This document shows positions 53,373-61,956 of a stretch of DNA of 64,000 nt, in pieces. The position numbers were made by a program, and so were the translations under genes. Every line of letters starts with the position of its first letter. Within the stretch, counting starts at the first letter, position 1. The notes under the pieces are model-generated. The model saw only the letters and a program-made list of their open reading frames with translations. It did no database searches and had not been told where the DNA came from. This DNA comes from Saprospirales bacterium (lineage in GTDB: Bacteria > Bacteroidota > Bacteroidia > Chitinophagales > Saprospiraceae): NCBI GenBank assembly GCA_016711045.1, contig JADJTT010000002.1, positions 620,001-684,000 of the forward strand. The letters run 5' to 3'.

Positions 53373-54641
53373 TTATTCCGGGTGCTTTCCTCCATTCAAA
53401 TACTCCTTAAACGTATTTAGCTGCTCCCACTCACCGGCTGCAGCCAGCCGGGCTTGTTCGGGCCAGGTGGAGGGGTCGTGCAGGCGAAAACGCTCCCCGG
53501 CAGAAGAAAGAATTTCCTGGAGGTGATCTCCCTTGGCATCCGCGAGGTCTTGCAGGGAACTAATTCCCGCTTCATTCAGCAACGTTTCTATTTTTGGGCC
53601 TATACCTTCCACCACCTGAAGAGACTCGGCAACCTGGTTGGCGGAGGGAGGGTCTTCACCGGGTTGTGCTTCTTTTTTCTCCTCCTGTGTTTGATTTAAA
53701 AGCTGTGCCGCCTGTCCCACCCAATCGTCTTTGACGATCCGACCGGGAAAGAATTGAATCGCGGTGGTCAGTTGCTCGATAAGGACTTCGTCCAGCTTAC
53801 TGATCTGCTCATAGGTGTATATGCCTGCTTCGTTGAGTTGTTTTTCAATGAAAGTGCCGATACCTTCAATCTTTTTCAAGTCATCCTTTTCGGACTCCGA
53901 GGAGGCGGGCAGCACTGAGCCGATGGCTGAATTCAGGTATTCGCGTGCCCGAGCCACGATGGCTTCATCGTCTTCCTCTTCATCTATTTCGAACAGTTGC
54001 TCTACGGAAGCTTCCAGGCTTCTGCTGGTGGGGGATGCAGCAAATTGATTGCGCATGGATGTATTCTCCGATTCTATCTGCTGTAATTTTTCTTCAATAG
54101 TTGCCAGGCGTTGTAAAGCGGCATTAAAGGCGCTTTGCATCTCCGCTACTGCATCTATCGGCTCCAGGGCCAGGGCTTCTACCTTGGGCGGCAATTCCAC
54201 CGATTCTTCTGCCAGTTGCTGGTTTTTGGTGCGCAACCCAAGGATCTGGTCATTCAGATCTTCGATCGTCACCTGTTGAGAGGTGACAGCCGATTCCATG
54301 CGAATCAGTTCTGCATGCGTTTCTTCCAATTCAGCTTTCAGGCGCCGGCTTTCGTCCTGAAAATTTTGCATGCGCCGCTTGGCTTCCTCCACTTCCACCT
54401 GAGCATGTTGCAGGTCTGCCTCCCGAAGTTCAAATTGTTCTTTAAAGGATTGGTATTCCGCATCCAGCGCTTTGAACTCAGCCTGGGCTTTCTGTGCCTC
54501 TTCCCGCAATTTGCTATTCTTTCGGCTGGCAACAAGCCAGCTTAATAAGAAGCCGATCAGGAACGAGACCAGCACAAAAAGCAGAAAAACCAGGCTGTCC
54601 TGCTGGTCAAAGGAGGCAAAAAGATCGCTGAAGAATTTCAT
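53373..54641 (-). CDS. Membrane-anchored coiled coil with two helix-hairpin-helix-like domains
   Basis: 422 residues: one N-terminal membrane span (LVFLLFVLVSFLIGFLLSWLV), a coiled coil (~40-200), then two HhH-type units, DDLKKIEGIGTFIEKQLNEAGI and LQVVEGIGPKIETLLNEAGI, each of the GIGxxxxxxLxxAGI form found in DUF4332/RpoA-CTD-like proteins. The unit may bind DNA or protein; membrane anchoring suggests a link between the envelope and nucleoid. ATG 54641 is preferred to GTG 54647. It begins 12 bp after the OmpA-like gene's stop. Confidence 0.72.
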   Translation of the reverse strand: MKFFSDLFASFDQQDSLVFLLFVLVSFLIGFLLSWLVASRKNSKLREEAQKAQAEFKALDAEYQSFKEQFELREADLQHAQVEVEEAKRRMQNFQDESRRLKAELEETHAELIRMESAVTSQQVTIEDLNDQILGLRTKNQQLAEESVELPPKVEALALEPIDAVAEMQSAFNAALQRLATIEEKLQQIESENTSMRNQFAASPTSRSLEASVEQLFEIDEEEDDEAIVARAREYLNSAIGSVLPASSESEKDDLKKIEGIGTFIEKQLNEAGIYTYEQISKLDEVLIEQLTTAIQFFPGRIVKDDWVGQAAQLLNQTQEEKKEAQPGEDPPSANQVAESLQVVEGIGPKIETLLNEAGISSLQDLADAKGDHLQEILSSAGERFRLHDPSTWPEQARLAAAGEWEQLNTFKEYLNGGKHPE

Positions 54642-54653
54642 AAACACGGTTTT

Positions 54654-55163
54654 TCATTCAGAAATAATAGTAGACGTAGTGGCTTGTCGTATTAAAAAAC
54701 GTACTGGCTCCAGCAGGGTATCCCGGTCTAACACCATGGCATGAAGCGTTATCCGCCTGGCATTGATACCGCGGTCTTCCAGATTTAATCCTATCTGAGC
54801 CGCCCTGGCCATTCCCAGGTCATTAAAAAAACCGGAGGGAGCCAATGCTTCCTCCTGAAGGTAAAACCCCGTGATCAGCAGTTGCTTAGAAGGATTTTCT
54901 TCCAGATATACGGTCAAATCCTGTAGAAACTGATGATTTCCGCTGCTGAGGTCAGGACGGATACTATCTTTTGGAAAAAAAAATTGCTCGTACCCCTCCA
55001 ATACTACGTTTTCCCCTTCCGTTAAAACGAGCGAAGTGGTTCGTGCCGGGATCTCTTCTTGTTCTCCACAACGATTTCTAACTTCGCAAACGAAATACCA
55101 TCGACCGAACAGCACAAACAAGGCGTACAACAAAAGACCAGGAATAAGCAAGCGCATGTGCAT
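54654..55163 (-). CDS. OmpA-like periplasmic domain protein
   Basis: 169 residues: an N-terminal membrane span or uncleaved signal (RLLIPGLLLYALFVLFG), then a C-terminal region of OmpA/MotB type: FFFPKDSIRPDLSSGNHQFLQDLTVYLEENPSKQLLITGFY, LGMARAAQIGLNLEDRGINARRI. The usual NxxLSxxRAxxV peptidoglycan-binding residues are changed (LGMARAAQI), so binding may be weak. Two ATG codons (55163 and 55157). Forms a two-gene unit with the HhH gene. Confidence 0.7.
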   Translation of the reverse strand: MHMRLLIPGLLLYALFVLFGRWYFVCEVRNRCGEQEEIPARTTSLVLTEGENVVLEGYEQFFFPKDSIRPDLSSGNHQFLQDLTVYLEENPSKQLLITGFYLQEEALAPSGFFNDLGMARAAQIGLNLEDRGINARRITLHAMVLDRDTLLEPVRFLIRQATTSTIISE

Positions 55164-55247
55164 AAAGTGTAGGTTAACCGTCTAAAAGTACACAAATCGG
55201 TTATAAAAACAAAGCCTAAGCGCCGGGCAGGTAACGGCCGCAAACAT

Positions 55248-56162
55248 ATGGATTGGCAAAGCACCATTAAAGGATTTAGCAGTTTTCTCCAACTGGAACG
55301 TGCGCTCTCGCCCCACACGCGGGATGCCTATGTACACGACATTGGCAAACTGGCCTCTTTTCTCCGGATGCGCCAACTCGATATCAACCCCACCCAAGTG
55401 GAGTTAAAACACCTTACAGACTTTATTCACTGGCTCCATGAACTGGGCTTTGCCAAGCGCTCCCAAGCCCGGCTCATCTCCGGGATTAAAGCATTCTACC
55501 GCTACCTTTTTATCGAAGACCTCATCCTTGCCGACCCCACCGAGTTGCTCGAATCGCCTCGCCTCGACCGCGATATCCCGGAGGTCTTGTCTTTCGAAGA
55601 AATTCAGTTGATGCTGGAATCGATCGACCTGAGTCTGGCACAAGGCCACCGCAACCGGGCCATCCTCGAAACCCTTTACGCCTGTGGCTTGCGCGTCAGC
55701 GAGCTGGTAGACCTCCGCCGCTCCAACCTGTACCTGGACATCAATTTTGTGAAAGTGACAGGAAAAGGAGATAAGGAACGGCTGGTACCTATTGGAGATG
55801 AAGCCGTAAAATATATTTTACTTTACATCGAACACGTGCGCCAGCGGCAACCGATCGCCCCGGGCCACGAAAATTTTCTATTCCTCAACCGCAGGGGAAA
55901 AAAATTGACGCGCGTTATGGTTTTTTTAATCGTCAAACAAGCGGCAGCGGCGGCCGGTATCCGGAAGTCCGTCTCCCCGCATACCTTTCGGCATTCCTTT
56001 GCGACCCACCTCATCGAAGGGGGGGCTGACCTCCGGGCAGTGCAGGAAATGCTGGGACATGAATCGATCCTCACCACCGAGATCTACACCCACCTCAATA
56101 CCGATTTTTTACGCGATACCCTCCTGGCTTTCCACCCCAGAAGCCGCCATCCCAAATCCTGA
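55248..56162 (+). CDS. xerD: Tyrosine recombinase XerD
   Basis: Resolves chromosome dimers at dif with XerC. 304 residues, normal size: N-terminal SAM-like domain (RALSPHTRDAYVHDIGKL), then the catalytic domain with CGLRVSELVDLR (Arg I), VTGKGDKERLVPIG (Lys), HTFRHSFATHLIEGGADLRAVQEMLGHE (His-x-x-Arg and His) and TTEIYTHLN (Tyr nucleophile). No mobile element surrounds it, so it is housekeeping rather than phage-related. It overlaps no gene; the next starts 10 bp after. Confidence 0.93.
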   Translation: MDWQSTIKGFSSFLQLERALSPHTRDAYVHDIGKLASFLRMRQLDINPTQVELKHLTDFIHWLHELGFAKRSQARLISGIKAFYRYLFIEDLILADPTELLESPRLDRDIPEVLSFEEIQLMLESIDLSLAQGHRNRAILETLYACGLRVSELVDLRRSNLYLDINFVKVTGKGDKERLVPIGDEAVKYILLYIEHVRQRQPIAPGHENFLFLNRRGKKLTRVMVFLIVKQAAAAAGIRKSVSPHTFRHSFATHLIEGGADLRAVQEMLGHESILTTEIYTHLNTDFLRDTLLAFHPRSRHPKS

Positions 56163-56171
56163 CAACCCACT

Positions 56172-57794
56172 ATGCGAATACTACCCATTCTGCTCCTCGC
56201 TTTCCTGCTGACCACTGCCTACCTCTCCACCCTCAGCAGCTGTGCCCAGGTGGCATCCCTGACCGGCGGGCCGAGAGATACCATACCACCCCAACTCGAC
56301 TCTGCGCGCTCCACTCCCAATTTTCAGACCCGCTTCGAAAAGCAGCCGATCCTGCTGGTCTTCGACGAATTTATCGACCTGAAAGATGTGTTCAACCAGG
56401 TGGTGGTCTCCCCTCCCCTCGCCAAACGCCCTACGGTAACCCTCGAGAAATATCGCCACGTGAAATTAGCATTTGACAAAGACGAAGTACTCCGGCCTGA
56501 GGCGACTTATACCATTCAATTTGGCGACGCCATAAAGGACTTTACCGAGGGCAATGCAGCGCCTATCCGCTTTATTTTTTCCACGGGCGACTATATCGAC
56601 TCCCTCCGGGTGACGGGCACGGTAGTCGATGCCTTTTCAGGGAAACCCGTCGACAAAGTGCTGGTGCTCCTTTACGACAACCTCGCAGACACCGTGGTGC
56701 GCACCGAGCGTCCGTTTTATTTCGCCAAAACCAATGCACAAGGCGTTTTTCAAATTGAAAATGTAAAATCCGATACCTTCAAGATCTTTGCCCTGGAAGA
56801 TGCCAACCTGAACTACCTGTTCGACCAGGCGACCGAGCGGATCGGCTTTCAGGACGCGTTCATTCACCCCGGCGATAGTGTGCAGCTACCTATTCAACTT
56901 CGTTTTTTTCAGGAAGAACTCCCGCTACGCCGGCAAGGCCAACAAACGCCCTTCCCCGGCCTGGTGAAACTTCCCTTTAATCGCGAGCCCTGGGATTTGG
57001 CGCTCACCGCCTCCGATTCTATCCTATCCAGCGAAACCGTCAAAGACACGGTGTTTTTGTGGCATGAACTGCCAGATACCCTCTCCTGGATGGTTTACCT
57101 CCAAAGCGGAGACTGGCTCGACACCGTGACTACCCGCCCGGGCAGCCGTCCCGGCAACTGGGACCAACTGCGCCTCCTCTCTGAAGCCAAGGGGAGTAAG
57201 GCACAGCTCAATCCTACCCAGCCTATCGAGGTAAAATGGAATTTTCCGGTAAAAACCGTGGAGATGGACTCCATCCAATTGTGGAGCGATTCGATCCGGT
57301 TGGAGGATATGAATCTTCGCCTGTATCCAGACACCACCAACCTCCGGATGTGGCATATCCATTTCAATTGGCTCGAGGCCCAGAGTTACCAGCTCCTGAT
57401 GCTGCCAAATGCGCTTGAAGGCTGGCAGGGGTTAACTAATGACTCCCTGGTATTCAACTACCGGATGGGGCAGCGCAGCGACCTGGGCAGTCTCCATCTC
57501 CACATCGACAGCCTGGAAATCGGGCAAACATACCTGGTGGAGCTCATGCAACAAGAATCGCCCATTCGCCGTTTCACCCTAAATGGAGATCAACCCAATT
57601 GGGAAACATGGATACTCGGTATGGCCCCAGGTACTTACCAGATTCGCCTTACAGAAGACCGGAATAGTGACGCCCGCTGGACACCTGGTAATTACGGCCT
57701 GAAACTTCAACCGGAGCGGTTACTTACATGGCCACTGGAACCCGTGCGGGCCAACTGGGAAGTGGAAGCTAATTTTGTAGTGAAATGGGAATAA
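56172..57794 (+). CDS. Lipoprotein with Ig-like (Big_5) domain
   Basis: 540 residues with lipobox TLSSC (Cys24), then the conserved Bacteroidota start VASLTGGPRDTIPPQLDSA and a Big_5/SbsA-like Ig domain (~30-125). The middle has a CarboxypepD_reg-like stretch (VTGTVVDAFSGKPVDKVLVLLYD) and the C-terminus is beta-rich. Predicted to be anchored in the outer membrane. The role is unknown; the family is widespread in Bacteroidota, often near xerD and lptB, as here. Confidence 0.82.
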   Translation: MRILPILLLAFLLTTAYLSTLSSCAQVASLTGGPRDTIPPQLDSARSTPNFQTRFEKQPILLVFDEFIDLKDVFNQVVVSPPLAKRPTVTLEKYRHVKLAFDKDEVLRPEATYTIQFGDAIKDFTEGNAAPIRFIFSTGDYIDSLRVTGTVVDAFSGKPVDKVLVLLYDNLADTVVRTERPFYFAKTNAQGVFQIENVKSDTFKIFALEDANLNYLFDQATERIGFQDAFIHPGDSVQLPIQLRFFQEELPLRRQGQQTPFPGLVKLPFNREPWDLALTASDSILSSETVKDTVFLWHELPDTLSWMVYLQSGDWLDTVTTRPGSRPGNWDQLRLLSEAKGSKAQLNPTQPIEVKWNFPVKTVEMDSIQLWSDSIRLEDMNLRLYPDTTNLRMWHIHFNWLEAQSYQLLMLPNALEGWQGLTNDSLVFNYRMGQRSDLGSLHLHIDSLEIGQTYLVELMQQESPIRRFTLNGDQPNWETWILGMAPGTYQIRLTEDRNSDARWTPGNYGLKLQPERLLTWPLEPVRANWEVEANFVVKWE

Positions 57795-57836
57795 GCAAAT
57801 AAAGAGGGTCGCCGCCGGAGGTGGTGACAATCTTTG

Positions 57837-57844
57837 TATCTTTG
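57837..57844 (+). promoter_or_regulatory. -7 box of lptB
   Basis: TATCTTTG matches TAnnTTTG, between the lipoprotein stop and the lptB start; the -33 region is weak. Confidence 0.55.
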
Positions 57845-57874
57845 TTGTTTATTCCCGGAAAAATGTGGTCTGGA

Positions 57875-58621
57875 ATGCAATTGCGAACTGAAGAACTGGT
57901 AAAACTTTACGGGAAACGCACCGTGGTCCAACACGTCTCGCTCTATGTCCAACAGGGGGAGATCGTGGGTTTGCTGGGTCCCAATGGGGCTGGCAAGACC
58001 ACTACGTTTTATATGGTCGTCGGATTTATCAAACCCGACATGGGGAAAGTTTTTCTCGATCAGACCGACATTACCAAGTTGCCGATGTACAAACGGGCGC
58101 AAAACGGTATCGGTTACCTGCCGCAGGAACCCTCTGTATTCCGCAAACTAAGCGTAGAAGACAACATCAAAGCCGTGTTGGAGATGACCAAACTCCGCAA
58201 AGCCGACCAGGCGGAAAAACTGGAAGGGCTCCTGCAGGAATTCGGGTTGGAAAAAGTGCGCAAAAACCGGGGCGATACCCTCTCCGGCGGAGAACGGCGC
58301 CGCACCGAAATAGCCCGGGCCCTGGCCACCGACCCAAAATTCATCCTCCTTGATGAGCCCTTTGCCGGTATCGACCCCATTGCCGTGGAAGACATCCAAT
58401 ATATCGTGGCTAAACTCAAGACCAAGAATATCGGTATCCTCATCACCGACCACAACGTACAGGAAACCCTCTCCATCACCGACCGCGCCTACCTCATGTT
58501 TGAAGGCCGCATCCTGAAAGCAGGCACCGCAGAAGAACTCGCTGCCGATGAGATGGTGCGCAAGGTATACCTGGGTAAACATTTTGAGTTGCGGAAGAAA
58601 GTGATGGATATAGATCGGTAG
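57875..58621 (+). CDS. lptB: LPS export ABC transporter ATPase LptB
   Basis: Powers extraction of lipopolysaccharide from the inner membrane with LptFGC. 248 residues from ATG 57875 (ATG 57863 adds four residues; the frame opens at GTG 57821 upstream of the promoter). Walker A GPNGAGKTTT, Q-loop IGYLPQEPSVFRKL, signature LSGGERRRTEIARAL, Walker B FILLDEPFAGIDPIAVEDI and H-loop ITDHNVQETLSITDRAY, the last two diagnostic of LptB. Confidence 0.95.
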   Translation: MQLRTEELVKLYGKRTVVQHVSLYVQQGEIVGLLGPNGAGKTTTFYMVVGFIKPDMGKVFLDQTDITKLPMYKRAQNGIGYLPQEPSVFRKLSVEDNIKAVLEMTKLRKADQAEKLEGLLQEFGLEKVRKNRGDTLSGGERRRTEIARALATDPKFILLDEPFAGIDPIAVEDIQYIVAKLKTKNIGILITDHNVQETLSITDRAYLMFEGRILKAGTAEELAADEMVRKVYLGKHFELRKKVMDIDR

Positions 58622-58661
58622 ATGCCAGGTATGGCGTCTCTTCTATACTAAAACCAAAAAA

Positions 58662-58916
58662 ATGCGCGTAATTCTTCTTAGCCTCTTCCTCATTACCCTT
58701 TCAGCTTGCGGAGAGGAGACTCCGCTAACGTTGAGTTGGGAAGAAAAAAGCCTGGTGGATAGCCTGTACAAAGAAGAAATAGCCCGGATCCGTCCGGAAT
58801 TGGACAGCTTGTGCGATAGCCGTTTTGACTCGCTGATCACCTTCTATACCGATAGCCTCTGGACCGATCGCATCCAGGAAATTAACCGACAACTCGAGCG
58901 AATTAAATTGCAATGA
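58662..58916 (+). CDS. Small lipoprotein, unknown function
   Basis: 84 residues with lipobox LSAC (Cys16) and a short, acidic helical body ending IQEINRQLERIKLQ. The stop overlaps the start of the next gene by 4 bp (ATGA), so the two are translationally coupled and probably act together. Not recognised. Confidence 0.65.
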   Translation: MRVILLSLFLITLSACGEETPLTLSWEEKSLVDSLYKEEIARIRPELDSLCDSRFDSLITFYTDSLWTDRIQEINRQLERIKLQ

Positions 58917-59251
58917 GCCGCTTCAAACGAATACCTGTGTTTTTGCTCGCAGGCCTTGGCGCCGTATTCTTCGCATTTCAGGTCCCGGTCTTTTCTCCTT
59001 TGGTACAACAGGAACTCGATAAACGCCTGGAGGAATACCGGCAGGACCAGTGGCGTGTTTGTAAAAAACGGGCACTGGAAAAAGCTTCCCTGGAAGTCGA
59101 CTCGCTGGTCATTATCTGGGCGAAAGCCAACCGGGACACGCTCGATCGGCCCTCCAGGCCCGATAAGCCTCAGGCGCCTGAACGGTTAATGCCCAAAGAC
59201 TCTACCCCTGTGGCGCCGCTGTTTAATGGGAAAGACACGATGGGAGACTAG
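58913..59251 (+). CDS. Small membrane-anchored protein, unknown function
   Basis: 112 residues: N-terminal membrane anchor (VFLLAGLGAVFFAFQVPVF), a helical stretch (~28-70) and a Pro/Asp-rich tail (DRPSRPDKPQAPERLMPKD). Coupled by a 4-bp overlap to the lipoprotein gene. Its stop codon also overlaps the stop end of the convergent gene at 59248 by 4 bp. Not recognised. Confidence 0.62.
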   Translation: MSRFKRIPVFLLAGLGAVFFAFQVPVFSPLVQQELDKRLEEYRQDQWRVCKKRALEKASLEVDSLVIIWAKANRDTLDRPSRPDKPQAPERLMPKDSTPVAPLFNGKDTMGD

Positions 59252-59913
59252 ATTCCCCCCTGCACCCTGGCGTAGTAATGAGCCAGCTTTCGATCCAGCC
59301 GCTCCACCATTTTCCGAAGATGAAACGCCTCTGTATTTTCATCCGAAGCCGTGAAGGTTTTGAAAAACAGCCGAATGGTGGTCACGCCCGTGTAGGCTGG
59401 AAAAGGTTTGGCCATCGCATTGAATTCTCGATCGTAGACGATCAATGCATCATTTCCGGAAGCTCCTTCTGAAGCGGCGATAAGGCCGATGCCTGCGATC
59501 AGGAAGTACCGGTCTCCTAGCGAGCGTTGTGGGTCAATCTGCGTTAATTCATTCAAAAAAATGCCTGATGGATTTGCCGATTTGAGCGCCGGCGCAAGGG
59601 TGTCGTGCAGAAACAATACCGGTGAAAAATGATAAAGCTCTGTAAATGCCTGCATGAGGAGCCGGTTTTCCCGTTCCACTTCCTGCCGGGTTGCCTCCAG
59701 CTCCGCCAGGTAACGCGTCTTGACATCGCTCCTCAGCTCGCCCGATTGGAGCAATTCGTTCAACTTGGCGATCTTATTGGATTGGGTGCGCAGTCGTACG
59801 ACAAGCACGCCATTTTTGAGATCCCGGACTGATTTTTCCGGGTCTTGCGACGACTGCGCGAAAGAAAGCCCGCTCACACAAAGCAGGAAAAAAAAAGGAA
59901 TAATTGTTTTCAT
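59248..59913 (-). CDS. Secreted hypothetical protein
   Basis: 221 residues with a clean signal peptide (TIIPFFFLLCVSGLSFA-Q), a helical segment (~40-95, with heptad-like Leu) and a C-terminal mixed region. Resembles no family I know. It is divergent from moxR, with a terminator-like hairpin in the 92-bp spacer. Confidence 0.62.
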   Translation of the reverse strand: MKTIIPFFFLLCVSGLSFAQSSQDPEKSVRDLKNGVLVVRLRTQSNKIAKLNELLQSGELRSDVKTRYLAELEATRQEVERENRLLMQAFTELYHFSPVLFLHDTLAPALKSANPSGIFLNELTQIDPQRSLGDRYFLIAGIGLIAASEGASGNDALIVYDREFNAMAKPFPAYTGVTTIRLFFKTFTASDENTEAFHLRKMVERLDRKLAHYYARVQGGI

Positions 59914-59952
59914 AGCACAAAGTTTGTTAATTACACGTTAAAGCAACCAATC

Positions 59953-59980
59953 CTCCACGATGCGGGAGGCGTTTTTTTTG
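59953..59980 (+). terminator. Terminator-like hairpin upstream of moxR
   Basis: CCTCC-ACGATGC(G)-GGAGG followed by CGTTTTTTTT on the plus strand, 33 bp before the moxR start and in a divergent spacer. Either the end of an antisense RNA or a transcription attenuator of the Bat operon. Confidence 0.55.
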
Positions 59981-60005
59981 AAAAATTTGCAATTTTGCAC
60001 GCTAA

Positions 60006-61031
60006 ATGAATCATTCTTCACCAGAACCAACCCCCATGCAATCGATCGACATTGAAGCCCTCAATCAGCAAATATACCTCGATAGCGCTTTTGTCGAAAA
60101 ATTAAACCAGGAAACCGCACAGGTTATTGTAGGCCAAAAACACATGATCGACCGCTTGTTGATCGGACTGCTTACCAAGGGCCACATTTTGCTGGAAGGG
60201 CTCCCCGGACTGGCAAAAACCCTGGCGATCAAGACCCTGGCGCAAGCAATTAACGCGCAATTCAGCCGTATCCAGTTTACTCCCGACTTGCTGCCGGCCG
60301 ACATCATAGGCACCATGATCTACAATCCTAATGCCCATGAATTTGCGGTACGCAAAGGACCCATTTTCGCCAACTTCATCCTCGCTGACGAGATCAACCG
60401 GGCGCCGGCGAAAGTGCAGTCAGCCCTGCTGGAAGCCATGCAGGAACGCCAGGTGACCATCGGGCTGGAGACCTATCCACTTCAGGAACCTTTCCTGGTG
60501 CTGGCTACGCAAAACCCCATCGAACAAGAGGGTACTTACCCCCTGCCGGAAGCCCAAACCGACCGCTTCATGCTGAAAGTCAAGATCGGCTACCCTACCA
60601 AGGACGAAGAACGAGAGATCGTGCGCCGCAACCTCAGCGATGATTCGTTTGGGAAAGTGAAACCCATCATAGAGCAAAAAGAGATCTTGCAAGCCCGCAG
60701 TTCCGTACGAAAAGTATACATGGACGAAAAGATCGAGCAGTACATCATCGATATCGTCTTTGCCACCCGAAACCCACAGGAGTACGGTCTCCGCGATCTG
60801 GAGCCGCTTATCAACTACGGCGCTTCGCCCCGCGCCAGCATCAACCTGGCCCTGGCCGCCAAAGCAGAGGCCTTCCTGCAACGCCGCGGCTTCGTCATCC
60901 CCGAAGATGTGCGCAACATCTGCCACGACGTCATGCGCCACCGCATCGGATTGACCTACGAGGCGGAAGCAGAAAATATTACCCAGGAAGATATTATCGA
61001 TAAGGTGTTGAATACGGTGGAAGTGCCGTGA
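60006..61031 (+). CDS. MoxR-family AAA+ ATPase
   Basis: 341 residues, cytoplasmic chaperone-like ATPase. The MoxR form of Walker A, GLPGLAKT (~65-72), Walker B ILADEINRAPAKVQSALLEAMQE and sensor motifs ATQNPIEQEGTYPLPEAQTDRF, ARASINLALAAKA-type sensor 2. It acts with the VWA-domain proteins downstream. ATG 60006 or ATG 60036 could be the start. First gene of the Bat operon (MoxR, DUF58, DUF4381-like, BatA, BatB), linked to stress tolerance and metal insertion in other species. Confidence 0.93.
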   Translation: MNHSSPEPTPMQSIDIEALNQQIYLDSAFVEKLNQETAQVIVGQKHMIDRLLIGLLTKGHILLEGLPGLAKTLAIKTLAQAINAQFSRIQFTPDLLPADIIGTMIYNPNAHEFAVRKGPIFANFILADEINRAPAKVQSALLEAMQERQVTIGLETYPLQEPFLVLATQNPIEQEGTYPLPEAQTDRFMLKVKIGYPTKDEEREIVRRNLSDDSFGKVKPIIEQKEILQARSSVRKVYMDEKIEQYIIDIVFATRNPQEYGLRDLEPLINYGASPRASINLALAAKAEAFLQRRGFVIPEDVRNICHDVMRHRIGLTYEAEAENITQEDIIDKVLNTVEVP

Positions 61032-61032
61032 C

Positions 61033-61058
61033 CCTCCTTCGCTAAAGCTACGGCGGGT
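61033..61058. repeat. Interspersed CCTCCTTCGCTAAA...GCTACGGCGGG element, copy 2
   Basis: Same element as 11616-11643, two bases shorter, in the 52-bp gap between moxR and the DUF58 gene. Confidence 0.7.
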
Positions 61059-61083
61059 AAAAAGTGAAATAGAGGAATAGCAA

Positions 61084-61956
61084 ATGGAAACGAGAGAACT
61101 GCTTAAAAAAGTCAGGAAGATCGAGATCAAGACAAAAGGCTTGAGCAGGCATCTCTTTTCCGGAGAGTACCATAGCGCCTTTAAGGGGCGGGGTATGTCA
61201 TTCAGCGAAGTACGTGCCTACCAATATGGCGACGACATCCGGAATATCGACTGGAACGTCACCGCCCGAACCGGCGATCCATTTATCAAAGTATTCGAGG
61301 AAGAACGCGAACTGACTGTCATGTTGCTGGTCGACGTCAGCCAATCGGCTTTTTTTGGCACCACTACGCAATTGAAGCGCGAACTGATCACGGAGATCTG
61401 CGCGGTGCTCGCATTTTCCGCTACCCAAAATAACGACAAGGTAGGAGCCATCCTTTTTTCGGAAGGAATAGAGGCTTTTATTCCCCCCAAAAAAGGTCGC
61501 CAGCACATCCTGCGTATCATCCGGGAACTGATCGACATTGAGCCCGGGAAGCAAGGGACCGATATCGGACAAGCGCTCGAATACTTCAACAATGTGATCA
61601 AAAAACGAAGCATCTGTTTTTTGTGCTCCGACTTTCAGGCAAATTCCTACGAAACGCCCTTGCGGGTTGTGGCCCGCAAACACGACCTGGTGGGCATCCA
61701 CCTGTTCGACCCCCGGGAAGTAGACCTTCCCGATGTGGGGTTGATCCGCGCCCGCGATGCGGAGACGGGGCGGTTGGGATGGATCGACACCTCCAGCAAA
61801 CGCATACGCCAACGCTTCAGTGAATCATTCCGACAAAAGGAGGAGCGTTTCCTGACCTCCTTCCGGCGAAACGGCGCCGATACCCTGCGCATTCAGACCG
61901 GGGAGAGCTATGTGAATGTCCTGCTCCAATTTTTCAAAAAGCGATCCCACACATGA
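61084..61956 (+). CDS. DUF58 protein of the Bat operon
   Basis: 290 residues with a C-terminal VWA-like domain of the DUF58 type: FSEVRAYQYGDDIRNIDWNVTARTGDPFIKVFEEERELTV and LLVDVSQSAFFG (degenerate MIDAS DxSxS). No membrane span. It sits between MoxR and the DUF4381-like gene, overlapping the latter by 4 bp (ATGA), so coupled translation is likely. Its target is unknown; it is a partner of MoxR ATPases. Confidence 0.9.
   Translation: METRELLKKVRKIEIKTKGLSRHLFSGEYHSAFKGRGMSFSEVRAYQYGDDIRNIDWNVTARTGDPFIKVFEEERELTVMLLVDVSQSAFFGTTTQLKRELITEICAVLAFSATQNNDKVGAILFSEGIEAFIPPKKGRQHILRIIRELIDIEPGKQGTDIGQALEYFNNVIKKRSICFLCSDFQANSYETPLRVVARKHDLVGIHLFDPREVDLPDVGLIRARDAETGRLGWIDTSSKRIRQRFSESFRQKEERFLTSFRRNGADTLRIQTGESYVNVLLQFFKKRSHT

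Noticed and set aside
55248..56162. XerD as the integrase of a mobile element linked to the tRNA scar
   Set aside because: It is a standard housekeeping recombinase 39 kb from the tRNA-Ala remnant, with no phage or conjugation genes nearby.
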